Below are positions 24,205-32,573 of a stretch of DNA of 64,000 nt, piece after piece. Every line of letters starts with the position of its first letter. Positions within the stretch are counted from its first letter, which is position 1. Location of the stretch: assembly GCA_964580465.1 (NCBI GenBank), contig CAZOKJ010000013.1, positions 1-64,000 of the forward strand, given 5' to 3'. This DNA comes from Taishania sp964580465. GTDB taxonomy: Bacteria > Bacteroidota > Bacteroidia > Flavobacteriales_D > Crocinitomicaceae. Made by a program: the position numbers and the translations under genes. Below the pieces are notes generated by a model. That model worked only from the letters and a program-made list of their open reading frames with translations. It was not told where the DNA came from and searched no databases.

Positions 24205-25272
24205 ATGAAACGTTCAATTTTAAATATTAAGTCTGCGTTTATCTGTGGAGCTCTATTAGCGAGCTTCACAGTGAATGCTGGAAACGAAGACCGTGTAGGT
24301 CAGGCTGGTGCTGCTCACCTTTTGATTAATCCATGGGCGAGAAGTGCTGCTACGGGCGACGCTGGTATTTCTTTTACAAATGGTTTAGAAGCTACTTTTA
24401 CTAACGTTGCTGGTTTAGCATCTACGGATAAAACGCAAATCAAGTTTAACTATACAAACTGGATGGGTTCTATGACAGGTGTTTCTTTAAACAGTGCTGG
24501 TATTGCTCAACGTTTAGGTAGTGCTTCTGTAATTGCTGTTAGTATCCAAGCTTTAAACTATGGAGATGTATTGGTAACGACTGTACAAAACCCAGAAGGT
24601 AACATTGGTACTTTCTCACCTCGTGCTAATATCTTTAATGTTGCTTATGCGCATACTTTCTCTAAATCTATTTCAGGGGGTATTAACATTAAAGTTGTGA
24701 ACGAAGGGATTTCTAACTTAAAAGCTACTGGTGTTGCTATCGATGCTGGTATCCGTTATGTTTCTGGTGAACAAGAACAATTGAAGTTCGGTATCGCTTT
24801 GAAAAACGTTGGTCCAGTAATGAAATATAAAGGTGACGGTTTGAACAACCAAGTTCAATACTTGACTTCAAGCTTCATCGGTTCTATGGAACAACGTACT
24901 GCAACATTCGAAATGCCTTCTTTATTGTCAATCGGTGGTTCGTACGATTTCATCTTTAACGAAATGAACCGTTTGATTTTAGGCTTAGGTTTTACAGCGA
25001 ACTCATTCTCTAAAGACCAATTCAGAATTGGTTTAGACTATGGATTCTCTTCAAGCAAAGTAGCTTTTAACTTAAGAGCTGGATACGTCTTTGAAAAAGG
25101 AATCTTTAAAGCGGAAAACAGATCTAATGCTTTAATCGGTCCATCTTTTGGATGTTCTGTTGATGCATTGGTTGGTGAAAAGAAAAGTGCTTTGGGTATT
25201 GAATACACTGCTCGTATGGCTGGAATCTTCGGATTTATTCATACAGTTGGTGCAACAATTAGCTTGAAATAA
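24205..25272 (+). CDS. PorV/PorQ-family outer-membrane protein
   Basis: 355-aa FadL-like barrel. After the signal peptide (ending VNAG) comes GQAGAAHLLINPWARSAATGDAGISFTNGLEATFTNVAGLAST. This N-terminal block marks the PorV/PorQ family, in which the first ordered step is the pattern ARxxAMGxA..A...DxxAxxxNPAGL. The remainder alternates strands and ends GFIHTVGATISLK. PorV (LptO) shuttles T9SS cargo from the translocon to the attachment complex; PorQ does related work. It lies 24 nt after the putative T9SS cargo gene, suggesting a dedicated partner. The ATG at 24205 is used rather than a TTG at 24196. Confidence 0.8.
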   Translation: MKRSILNIKSAFICGALLASFTVNAGNEDRVGQAGAAHLLINPWARSAATGDAGISFTNGLEATFTNVAGLASTDKTQIKFNYTNWMGSMTGVSLNSAGIAQRLGSASVIAVSIQALNYGDVLVTTVQNPEGNIGTFSPRANIFNVAYAHTFSKSISGGINIKVVNEGISNLKATGVAIDAGIRYVSGEQEQLKFGIALKNVGPVMKYKGDGLNNQVQYLTSSFIGSMEQRTATFEMPSLLSIGGSYDFIFNEMNRLILGLGFTANSFSKDQFRIGLDYGFSSSKVAFNLRAGYVFEKGIFKAENRSNALIGPSFGCSVDALVGEKKSALGIEYTARMAGIFGFIHTVGATISLK

Positions 25273-25283
25273 AATATTTTTTA

Positions 25284-25291
25284 TATATTTG
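25284..25291 (+). promoter_or_regulatory. -7 box upstream of the greA leader hairpin
   Basis: TATATTTG is a perfect TAnnTTTG match. Transcription would start around 25296-25299, at the foot of the hairpin at 25297-25327. Confidence 0.5.
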
Positions 25292-25296
25292 TAAGA

Positions 25297-25327
25297 AAGA
25301 GAGTCCTCTTGGGGCTCTCTTCTTTTT
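25297..25327 (+). terminator. Terminator hairpin (end of the PorV operon and/or greA leader)
   Basis: AAGAGAGTCC pairs with GGGCTCTCTT (one G-T pair) around a 5-nt loop, then T residues. It can end the TonB-receptor/PorV operon, but it also lies between a -7 box and the greA ATG, so it may act as a leader attenuator for greA. Confidence 0.75.
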
Positions 25328-25345
25328 ATGTTAAATCGTAAGGTT

Positions 25346-25819
25346 ATGGCACAAATTAATTATTACACAGAAGAAGGTTTAAACAAACTAAAACAAGAAT
25401 TGCACGAAATGAAAACGGTGCAAAGGCCAGCTATTTCTCAACAAATTGCTGAAGCAAGAGATAAAGGTGACTTATCTGAAAATGCTGAATACGATGCAGC
25501 TAAAGAAGCTCAAGGGATTTTAGAAATGAAAATCGCTAAATTGGAAGAGATCGTTAGCAATGCTCGTATTTTTGATGATTCTAACATTGATACTTCTAAA
25601 GTTTTTATTCTTTCTAAAGTAAAGATTAAAAATGTTAAAAATAACATGATGATGGAGTACACCTTAGTTGCTGAAAATGAAGCTGACTTGAAGGAAAAGA
25701 AAATCTCTGTTGAATCACCTATTGGTAAAGGTTTGCTTGGTAAATCTGTTGGTGAAATTGCAGATATTCAAACTCCAAATGGAATTGTTCAATTTGAAAT
25801 CGTAGAAATTTCTAGATAA
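25346..25819 (+). CDS. greA: Transcription elongation factor GreA
   Basis: 157 aa. It rescues backtracked RNA polymerase by stimulating transcript cleavage. The N-terminal coiled coil (about 8-75) carries the acidic tip in ARDKGDLSENAEYDAAKEAQ, whose Asp/Glu residues reach the polymerase active site; the C-terminal FKBP-like domain ends PNGIVQFEIVEISR. I start at MAQINYYTEEGL (25346), which matches family length; an ATG at 25328 is in frame but lies within the T-run of the hairpin. Its stop overlaps the HIT gene start (TAATG). Confidence 0.95.
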   Translation: MAQINYYTEEGLNKLKQELHEMKTVQRPAISQQIAEARDKGDLSENAEYDAAKEAQGILEMKIAKLEEIVSNARIFDDSNIDTSKVFILSKVKIKNVKNNMMMEYTLVAENEADLKEKKISVESPIGKGLLGKSVGEIADIQTPNGIVQFEIVEISR

Positions 25820-26208
25820 TGGCGTCCATTTTTACCAAAATTATTAACAAAGAATTGCCTGCATACATCGTTGCAGAATCGGATGATTTTTTAGCATTTC
25901 TCGACATTATGCCTTTAAGAAAAGGTCACGTATTGGTTATCCCTAAAAAAGAAATTGACTATATTTTTGATATAGAAAATGATTTATTAGCGGATATGAT
26001 GGTCTTTGCAAAGGAAGTTGCAACTAAAATGAAAAATGTACTCCCTTGTAAACGCATTGGAGTTGCTGTAATCGGATTGGAAGTTCCGCACGCACACATC
26101 CATCTTGTTCCAATTAATGAAGTCGGCGATATTAATTTTGCACAACCTAAGTTGCAATTATCAGCTGATGAATTAATGGAAACAATGGAGTTAATTAAAA
26201 AAGGTTAA
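25819..26208 (+). CDS. HIT-family hydrolase (Hint/HinT-like)
   Basis: 129-aa nucleotide hydrolase or transferase. The histidine triad is HAHIHLVPI with His91, His93 and His95; the N-terminal SIFTKIINKELPAYIVAESDDFLAFLDIMPLRKGHVLVIPK is typical of the HinT branch, which cleaves adenosine phosphoramidates. It is translationally coupled to greA by a 1-nt stop/start overlap, an arrangement common in Flavobacteriales. Confidence 0.93.
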   Translation: MASIFTKIINKELPAYIVAESDDFLAFLDIMPLRKGHVLVIPKKEIDYIFDIENDLLADMMVFAKEVATKMKNVLPCKRIGVAVIGLEVPHAHIHLVPINEVGDINFAQPKLQLSADELMETMELIKKG

Positions 26209-26269
26209 TTTTTTTTAGATATTAATTTATTTTACATACTTTTAATCAATCAATTTAAACTAAAATTAT

Positions 26270-26833
26270 ATGACTGGTTTGATAGCTCTAGGAGTAATTG
26301 CTGTTTTGGTTATTTGGTATATCTATGCCAATAACAAATTAGTAGCATTAAAAAACAATCGTGAAAATGCCTTCGCTGATATTGACGTTCAATTAAAACA
26401 ACGTCATGATTTAATTCCTCAGTTGGTTGCAGCTGTCAAAGGATACATGGATCATGAAAGCGAAGTGTTGAGTCGCATAACAGAAGCTCGTTCTAAAGCA
26501 ATGAAAGCTACTGACGTTAATTCTAAAATTGAAGCAGAAAAAGAAGTGGATGCTGCAATGAAATCGTTTAATGTTCAAGTTGAAGCTTATCCAGATTTAA
26601 AAGCGAGTTCAAACTTCTTGCAATTGCAAGGTGAGATTTCAGATGTAGAAAACAAATTAGCAGCGGTAAGAAGATACTTCAATTCTGCTACTAAAGAGTT
26701 GAACACTGCAATTGAGTCTATTCCAACAAACATTGTTGCTGGTATCAAAAAAATGGTTCCTCAACCGTTCTTTGATTTAGGTCAAGAACAACGTGCACAA
26801 ATGGATCAAACACCAACAATTTCTTTTAAATAA
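26270..26833 (+). CDS. LemA family protein
   Basis: 187 aa. An N-terminal membrane helix (about 3-20, GLIALGVIAVLVIWYIYA) is followed by the conserved NKLVALKNNRENAFADIDVQLKQRHDLIPQLVAAVKGY and a helical bundle ending VPQPFFDLGQEQRAQMDQTP...FK. LemA proteins have no settled function but are often next to an M48/HtpX-like protease, as here (2-nt gap), which suggests membrane-protein quality control. Confidence 0.92.
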   Translation: MTGLIALGVIAVLVIWYIYANNKLVALKNNRENAFADIDVQLKQRHDLIPQLVAAVKGYMDHESEVLSRITEARSKAMKATDVNSKIEAEKEVDAAMKSFNVQVEAYPDLKASSNFLQLQGEISDVENKLAAVRRYFNSATKELNTAIESIPTNIVAGIKKMVPQPFFDLGQEQRAQMDQTPTISFK

Positions 26834-26835
26834 GA

Positions 26836-27768
26836 ATGAAATACGTAGGGTTACATACTCAAATACAAAAGAACAATAGGAAATCGCTGCTATTATTAGC
26901 GGCGTTTCCTTTGCTTATACTTATTGGAGTTTATGTTGTTCTGTTCATCTTGAATAGTGAAACGCCTGAACAAGTAACACCACTTTTTCTTACAACTACT
27001 CCAATCGTTCTTGTTCTAATAGGTATATGGTTTATAATAGCCTATTTTTTTAACTCACAACTGATTCAGCATGCTGTGCAATCTCGACCGCTTGAACGTA
27101 GGGAAAATATGCGTGTTTACAACTTAACGGAGAATCTTTGCATGTCTGTTGGTATGAAAATGCCTAAACTATATGTTATTGATTCTCCAGCATTGAATGC
27201 TTTTGCTAGTGGCATTAACGATAAAACGTTTGCGGTCACTCTGACGAGTGGCTTAATTGATTCATTGAATGATGATGAATTAGAAGGAGTGATAGCGCAT
27301 GAATTAACGCATATTCGCAATAAAGACGTACGTTTGTTAATTGTAACTATCGTGTTTGTCGGTATATTCGGTGTTATTGTCGATGTATTATTTCGCAACC
27401 TGTTGTATTCTAATTCTTCTAGAAGACGAGATGACAAAGGTGGTTCACCAGTTATTTTGGTGATTCTATTAGTAGCTGTTGTCTTGTATTTCTTCTCTAT
27501 GATTTTTAAGTTTGCTCTTTCAAGAAGTCGTGAATACATGGCTGATGCTGGTGCTGTTGAAATGACAAAAAATGCACCTGCTCTTGCCAATGCACTTCGA
27601 AAAGTTTCGGGTAACTCTGTCTTAGACACAACAAATAACGAAGTAAAAGAATTGTTTTTGGACAATGGTTCTCCAGAAGATTCTAAAAGTTTCTTTTCTT
27701 CTGTTTCTTCTATTTTTGCAACACATCCCCCTATTGAAAAGCGTATCAAAGTTTTAGAACAATATTGA
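26836..27768 (+). CDS. M48-family membrane metalloprotease (HtpX-like)
   Basis: 310 aa. Two N-terminal helices (about 18-38 and 50-72), then the zinc motif HELTH with His155, Glu156 and His159, two further helices (about 170-190 and 205-230), and the third-ligand region SRSREYMADAGAVEM. It probably degrades misfolded membrane proteins. A 30-residue basic loop (NSSRRRDDKGG) separates the middle helices. It is paired with lemA and followed after 10 nt by an acyltransferase gene. Confidence 0.92.
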   Translation: MKYVGLHTQIQKNNRKSLLLLAAFPLLILIGVYVVLFILNSETPEQVTPLFLTTTPIVLVLIGIWFIIAYFFNSQLIQHAVQSRPLERRENMRVYNLTENLCMSVGMKMPKLYVIDSPALNAFASGINDKTFAVTLTSGLIDSLNDDELEGVIAHELTHIRNKDVRLLIVTIVFVGIFGVIVDVLFRNLLYSNSSRRRDDKGGSPVILVILLVAVVLYFFSMIFKFALSRSREYMADAGAVEMTKNAPALANALRKVSGNSVLDTTNNEVKELFLDNGSPEDSKSFFSSVSSIFATHPPIEKRIKVLEQY

Positions 27769-27778
27769 TAGTATTGCT

Positions 27779-29101
27779 ATGCATAGACTTTTTTACTTTT
27801 TACTTTTAATTACGCTACCATACGCTCTTCGCGTATACTATCGCCGTAGAAAAATCATCAATTCTCCTAAGGAATTTTTCGGGAGTACCATCTATGTCAG
27901 TAATCACGCTGCATCTTTTATGGATCCTTTAATCATTGCAGGTTTGCGTTTGCCTATTGTTTTTTTTATGACGCGTTCAGATGTGTTTACAAAATTAACT
28001 AGACCTATTCTTTGGGCTGCTCACATGTTGCCGATTTATCGTGAAAGAGATGGAGTAGATACTAAAAGGAATAACATGGAAGTGTTTGACCAATGCGCAC
28101 GAATTCTTAGTTGGGGAAGAAATTTATTAATTTTTGGTGAAGGCTTTACTGATGAAGTGTTTGTTAGACGTTTAAAACCACTTAAAAAAGGAGCTGTGAG
28201 AATTGGTTTTCATACGTTAGAATATACGCAATGGAAAAAACAAATTTATATAGCAACAATTAGTTGTAACTATTCTGATCCTCACAAAATAGGAAGCGAT
28301 TTGTTGATGATCACTTCCGATAAAATTTGTTTAAATGATTACAAAGAACAATACTTAGCTAATCCTTCTAAATGCATCGCCATTCTAACTGAACTATTAG
28401 AAAATCGATTAAAAAGTAATTTAACTCATGTTGAAGATATAGAACAAACAAGTTTTCACGAAAACATTATGAAGTTAACTCGTAAAGGGATGAGCGCTAC
28501 TAATTCGGATTTGTCTATTCCATTGGAACAACGTTTTTCTTATTCGAAAAAACTTGCTGATTGGATGAATGTGAATTCAACAAAAACTTCACCAGAGTTA
28601 AAACAATTAGAACAAGATTTAGCCGATTACTATAAGGAGTTGGATATTAAAGCCATTAATGACAACGATTTGGTTGCTTTCAAAGAAAACAAATTAAGTA
28701 CTCTAAGCAATTGGTTGTACCTTGTTTTATTAGCCCCAATTGCTTTTTTAGGTTTTTTCCACTGTGCACCATCGTATATTTTTGTTAAACGATTTGTAGA
28801 AAAAACATTTAAACGAAGAGATTTTTGGCCTTCTGTAAAATTGCTAATGGGAATGTTGCTGATTGGTATTTATAATATTCCCTTTATTTTCTTATTCAAA
28901 AAGTATATTTATCCAGATTATTGCTATGCAATTTTGTATTATCTACTAATAGGCGTATTTGGAATGGTTGCGTACCACTGGCGTGAAAATTATGTTGCTG
29001 TTTTGCAAAAGAAGAAAGAAAAAAAGATGAATCTTCAACCGATTATAGCTAAAAGAAATGAATTAGAAGAACGAGTGAAAGCGTTAATCCCAGTTGCGTA
29101 A
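27779..29101 (+). CDS. PlsC-type acyltransferase with C-terminal membrane helices
   Basis: 440 aa. The LPLAT domain is N-terminal: NHAASFMD at 42-49 gives the catalytic His43 and Asp49, and FGEGFTDEVF corresponds to the substrate-binding EGT motif. The C-terminal third has about four hydrophobic helices (LYLVLLAPIAFLGFF, LLMGMLLIGIYNIPFIFLF, YAILYYLLIGVFGMVAY). It probably transfers an acyl chain to a glycerophospholipid precursor or related acceptor in the inner membrane. It has a longer architecture than the ~240-aa housekeeping PlsC, so its acceptor is uncertain. Confidence 0.82.
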   Translation: MHRLFYFLLLITLPYALRVYYRRRKIINSPKEFFGSTIYVSNHAASFMDPLIIAGLRLPIVFFMTRSDVFTKLTRPILWAAHMLPIYRERDGVDTKRNNMEVFDQCARILSWGRNLLIFGEGFTDEVFVRRLKPLKKGAVRIGFHTLEYTQWKKQIYIATISCNYSDPHKIGSDLLMITSDKICLNDYKEQYLANPSKCIAILTELLENRLKSNLTHVEDIEQTSFHENIMKLTRKGMSATNSDLSIPLEQRFSYSKKLADWMNVNSTKTSPELKQLEQDLADYYKELDIKAINDNDLVAFKENKLSTLSNWLYLVLLAPIAFLGFFHCAPSYIFVKRFVEKTFKRRDFWPSVKLLMGMLLIGIYNIPFIFLFKKYIYPDYCYAILYYLLIGVFGMVAYHWRENYVAVLQKKKEKKMNLQPIIAKRNELEERVKALIPVA

Positions 29102-29176
29102 CAACGTGAATTCTTCAAAAAAATAGCATTTTTTAGGATAATTCATTAATTTTATGCTTTATATCAAAAATTAAAC

Positions 29177-29184
29177 TATTTTTG
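29177..29184 (+). promoter_or_regulatory. -7 box for the TPR-protein/ribH unit
   Basis: TATTTTTG matches the consensus 22 nt before the ATG at 29207. The preceding 29102-29176 gap holds no hairpin. Confidence 0.45.
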
Positions 29185-29206
29185 CATTTTTGAAAATTGA
29201 CGTTAA

Positions 29207-29842
29207 ATGTTAGAAAATTTTACACCAGACGAATTAAAAAGACAGTTTAAGTCTAATAAGAACTTAAGAGTAATCACTTATACTTTAGGTGGACTATTGG
29301 TTGCTACTATTGGTTATTTAGCTTACTATCAATTTGTAAAAGTTCCTAAAGCTAAAAAATCAGAAGATGCTTATTGGTATGGAATGAACTTGATAGCTCA
29401 AGATTCTACAGATATGGCCATTCAAGAATTGCAATCTCAAGTTAAGAAATTTGATGGTTTAACTGGAGGAGAAAATGCTCAATTTTTATTGGCTTCTCAA
29501 TACATGAAGAAAGGCGACTTCAAAAAGGCATTAACTGAATTGGAAAAAGTAAACGTGAAGGATTCTTATGTTTCTGCAATGGTTGTAGGTTTACAAGGTG
29601 ACTGCAACAGCCAAATGAAGAAATACAAAGAAGCTGCTGCATTGTATCAAAAAGCTGCAAAAGTTGATGTAAATGAATTCACTTCTCCAATGTATTTATT
29701 CAAAGCAGGTTTAGTTAGTGAAGAATTACAAGATTATGCTTCTGCTTTGAAATTCTACGAAGAAATCAAAGATCAATTCACTACTTTTGCTAATCAAAAA
29801 ACAATTGATAAATACATCGCAAGAGTATCTAACTTGAAATAA
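29207..29842 (+). CDS. Membrane-anchored TPR protein
   Basis: 211 aa. A short cytosolic N-terminus is followed by one helix (about 24-44, ITYTLGGLLVATIGYLAYYQF) and a periplasmic array of TPR-like helical repeats from ~55 onward (AQFLLASQYMKKGDFKKALTELEKV, YKEAAALYQKAAKV, DYASALKFYEEIKDQF). The layout recalls YfgM-type anchors that support SecYEG/chaperone networks, but no residue is diagnostic. ribH follows after 8 nt in the same unit. Confidence 0.75.
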   Translation: MLENFTPDELKRQFKSNKNLRVITYTLGGLLVATIGYLAYYQFVKVPKAKKSEDAYWYGMNLIAQDSTDMAIQELQSQVKKFDGLTGGENAQFLLASQYMKKGDFKKALTELEKVNVKDSYVSAMVVGLQGDCNSQMKKYKEAAALYQKAAKVDVNEFTSPMYLFKAGLVSEELQDYASALKFYEEIKDQFTTFANQKTIDKYIARVSNLK

Positions 29843-29850
29843 TAAAAAGT

Positions 29851-30345
29851 ATGGCAACAGCTAATCGCAATTTGTCAGAATACAATAAGGACTTTGTTCC
29901 AAATGGTGCCGATTATAAAATCGGCATTGTTGTTTCTGAATGGAATGAATCAATCACACTTAATTTACTTAAGGGTGCCAAACAAGCTTTGCTTGAAAAT
30001 GGTGTGTTAGAAGAAAATATCGTCGTTCGATTTGTTCCTGGAACGTTCGAATTACCTTTAGGATCTCAGTATTTTTGTGAAATGACCAACGTTGACGGTG
30101 TAATTGCTATCGGTGTGGTTATTCAAGGTGAAACACGTCATTTTGATTTTGTTTGTGAAGGGGCAACTTTAGGAATTAAAGACGTTATGCTGAAATACAA
30201 TAAACCTGTTAGTTTTTGTGTTTTAACGGATAACAACATGCAACAATCCATCGACCGTTCTGGTGGTAAATATGGTAACAAAGGTATTGAATGTGCCATT
30301 GCTTGTATGAAAATGATTGATTTATACCGTGCTTTTAGAAAATAA
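29851..30345 (+). CDS. ribH: 6,7-dimethyl-8-ribityllumazine synthase
   Basis: 164 aa. It condenses 5-amino-6-ribitylaminouracil with dihydroxybutanone phosphate in riboflavin synthesis. Conserved blocks are IGIVVSEWNESIT, VPGTFELPL (substrate loop) and GVVIQGETRHFDFVCEG with the catalytic His97. The length is typical. The other rib genes are not nearby, and no FMN-riboswitch is evident before it. Confidence 0.95.
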   Translation: MATANRNLSEYNKDFVPNGADYKIGIVVSEWNESITLNLLKGAKQALLENGVLEENIVVRFVPGTFELPLGSQYFCEMTNVDGVIAIGVVIQGETRHFDFVCEGATLGIKDVMLKYNKPVSFCVLTDNNMQQSIDRSGGKYGNKGIECAIACMKMIDLYRAFRK

Positions 30346-30350
30346 GCGTT

Positions 30351-31733
30351 ATGACTTTAATTAAATCTATTTCTGGTATTAGAGGTACTATTGGCGGTTC
30401 TGTTGGCGATGCTTTAACTCCAGTTGATACTGTGCGCTTTGCTGCTGCTTATGGTACTTGGTTAATAGAATCTACTGAAGGTAAACTAAAAGTGGTTATT
30501 GGTAGAGATGCACGTTTGTCGGGACAAATGATTGCTGATTTGGTGTCATCGACTTTAGTTGGATTAGGAATTGATGTGATAAACCTTGGATTGTCAACTA
30601 CTCCAACTGTAGAAGTGGCTGTTCCTATGGAAAAAGCCAATGGTGGAATTATTTTAACAGCGAGTCATAATCCTAAACAATGGAATGCACTCAAGTTATT
30701 GAATCATAAAGGTGAGTTTATTTCTGCTGAAGAGGGACAACGTATACTTGAATTAGCTGAAAAAGATGCGTTTTCTTTTGCTGAAGTGGATGATTTGGGT
30801 ACAGTATCTTATAATGATTCTTACTTGCAAAAACACATTGATGCTGTTTTAAATTTGCCCTTAGTCGATAAAAAAGCAATCGAAGCTGCTAACTTTTCTG
30901 TCGTAGTTGATGCTGTTAACTCAACAGGTGGTGTTTTTATTCCTGAATTATTATCTGCTTTAGGAGTTAAAAACATTACACGACTTTATTGTGAACCAAC
31001 TGGGCATTTTCCGCATAATCCTGAGCCTCTACCTGAACATTTAGTAGATCTTTCTTCTAAAGTTGTTGAAGTTAATGCGGATTTAGGTATTACTGTTGAT
31101 CCAGATGTAGACCGTTTGGCAATGGTTTGCGAAGATGGTTCTATGTTTGGTGAAGAATATACGCTTGTTGCCGTTTCAGATTATGTTTTAACACATACGC
31201 CTGGTTCAACTGTTTCCAACCTTTCTTCAACAAGAGCTTTGAGAGATATTACTGAACAAAGAGGTTTAACTTACACAGCTGCTGCTGTTGGTGAAGTGAA
31301 TGTAGTTAAGACTATGAAGGAAACCAACGCGATTATTGGTGGTGAAGGAAATGGTGGTGTGATTTATCCTGAGTTGCACTATGGACGTGATGCTTTGGTT
31401 GGAGTTGCTTTATTTTTAAGTCATTTAGCACATAAAAAGATGACTGTTTCCCAATTGAGAGATAGCTATCCAAAATACACTATTTCTAAAAATAAGATTG
31501 AATTAACTCCTTCTATAGATGTGGATATGATTCTTTCTAAAATGGCTGCTAAGTATGCACATGAAGAAGTGGATACTCGTGATGGTGTAAAGATTTACAT
31601 TGGCAAAGAGTGGGTGCATTTGAGAAAGAGTAATACAGAACCTATTATTCGTATCTATTCTGAAAGTGAAAATGAGGACAAAGCCAATGAATTGGCGGAA
31701 CGTATTATAAATGAAATTAAAGAGCTGTTTTAA
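30351..31733 (+). CDS. glmM: Phosphohexomutase (phosphoglucosamine mutase-like)
   Basis: 460-aa alpha-D-phosphohexomutase. The phosphoserine loop is TASHNP with Ser105, the Mg2+ loop is DPDVDR, the sugar-selecting loop is GGEGNGG, and the C-terminal phosphate-binding loop is RKSNTEPIIRIYSE. In the cell-wall route it would interconvert glucosamine-6-P and glucosamine-1-P. However, the sugar loop is not the canonical bacterial GlmM one, so a phosphomannomutase activity cannot be excluded. Its stop codon lies in the loop of a terminator hairpin. Confidence 0.85.
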   Translation: MTLIKSISGIRGTIGGSVGDALTPVDTVRFAAAYGTWLIESTEGKLKVVIGRDARLSGQMIADLVSSTLVGLGIDVINLGLSTTPTVEVAVPMEKANGGIILTASHNPKQWNALKLLNHKGEFISAEEGQRILELAEKDAFSFAEVDDLGTVSYNDSYLQKHIDAVLNLPLVDKKAIEAANFSVVVDAVNSTGGVFIPELLSALGVKNITRLYCEPTGHFPHNPEPLPEHLVDLSSKVVEVNADLGITVDPDVDRLAMVCEDGSMFGEEYTLVAVSDYVLTHTPGSTVSNLSSTRALRDITEQRGLTYTAAAVGEVNVVKTMKETNAIIGGEGNGGVIYPELHYGRDALVGVALFLSHLAHKKMTVSQLRDSYPKYTISKNKIELTPSIDVDMILSKMAAKYAHEEVDTRDGVKIYIGKEWVHLRKSNTEPIIRIYSESENEDKANELAERIINEIKELF

Positions 31734-31748
31734 CAAACAGCTTTTTTT
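31723..31748 (+). terminator. Terminator overlapping the phosphohexomutase stop codon
   Basis: AGCTGTTT and AAACAGCT form an 8-bp stem with loop TAAC, which contains the TAA stop (31731-31733). Six further T residues follow. Confidence 0.85.
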
Positions 31749-31785
31749 GTATTCTTTATCAATCTCTTGTTTTGTCTTTATTTTG

Positions 31786-31793
31786 TACCTTTG
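31786..31793 (+). promoter_or_regulatory. -7 box for the alpha/beta hydrolase unit
   Basis: TACCTTTG matches the consensus 15 nt before the ATG. TTG at 31767-31769 is a possible -33 element. Confidence 0.5.
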
Positions 31794-31808
31794 TGTAAAA
31801 TCTAAAGA

Positions 31809-32570
31809 ATGAAATTGCATTACCGTGAATTAGGGGAGGGAAAGCCGTTTGTTATTTTACATGGTCTTTTTGGGTTTTCTGACAATTGGCAAACGCATGC
31901 TAAAAAAATAGCTGAATATTACCGAGTTATTTTAGTTGATTTGCGCAACCATGGTCATTCCGATTGGAGTGATGACTTTTCTTACGAATTAATGGTGGCT
32001 GATGTCAAAGAATTATTCGATGATTTGCAATTAAATCATGTTTGCCTGATGGGACATTCCATGGGAGGAAAGGTTTCAATGATGTTTGCTCAACAATATC
32101 CTGATTTACTTCAAAAATTAATAATCGTTGATATGGGCGTAAAAGCGTATCCTCCACATCACCAAACTATTTTTGAAGCAATGTTGACCATGGATCTTTC
32201 ACTTATTCAAACTCGTTCCGAAGCGGAGCAACATTTGTCAAAATACATTGATTCTGAAGGTATCAAACAGTTTTTATTGAAGAATTTATATTGGATAGAA
32301 AAAGGACGTTTGGCTTGGCGAATGAATTTACCAGTCTTACACCGTAAAATGAACGGTATTTTAACGGGATTAGAAGAACAAGAATGTTTTGTTAACACAC
32401 TATTTATAAGAGGTAAACAATCTAATTATATTTTGGATGAAGACATAGATGCTATTGAAAATCTTTTTCCAGATTCTGAAATTGTAACCATTGAAAACGC
32501 TGGACATTGGGTGCATGCTGAACAACCTGCTGAATTTATTGAATCTGTTCTTTCATTTTGTTTGAGATAA
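31809..32570 (+). CDS. Alpha/beta-fold hydrolase (YbfF-like esterase)
   Basis: 253-aa cytosolic hydrolase. It has the oxyanion-region HGLFGFSDNW, DLRNHGHSDW, the nucleophile elbow GHSMGGK with Ser84, and the C-terminal catalytic His in AGHWVHAEQP. The arrangement matches YbfF/acyl-CoA esterase-like enzymes, but the substrate cannot be read from sequence. The next gene starts 3 nt after its stop, so they form one operon. Confidence 0.88.
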   Translation: MKLHYRELGEGKPFVILHGLFGFSDNWQTHAKKIAEYYRVILVDLRNHGHSDWSDDFSYELMVADVKELFDDLQLNHVCLMGHSMGGKVSMMFAQQYPDLLQKLIIVDMGVKAYPPHHQTIFEAMLTMDLSLIQTRSEAEQHLSKYIDSEGIKQFLLKNLYWIEKGRLAWRMNLPVLHRKMNGILTGLEEQECFVNTLFIRGKQSNYILDEDIDAIENLFPDSEIVTIENAGHWVHAEQPAEFIESVLSFCLR

Positions 32571-32573
32571 TTA

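Noticed and set aside
16135..25272. Polysaccharide-utilisation locus (SusC/SusD)
   Set aside because: No SusD homologue or carbohydrate enzyme is present; the partner genes are a T9SS-like cargo and a PorV-family protein.
27117..27749. Minus-strand open frame of 210 codons inside the M48 protease gene
   Set aside because: It is antisense to a gene with an intact HELTH motif and shows no recognisable domain.
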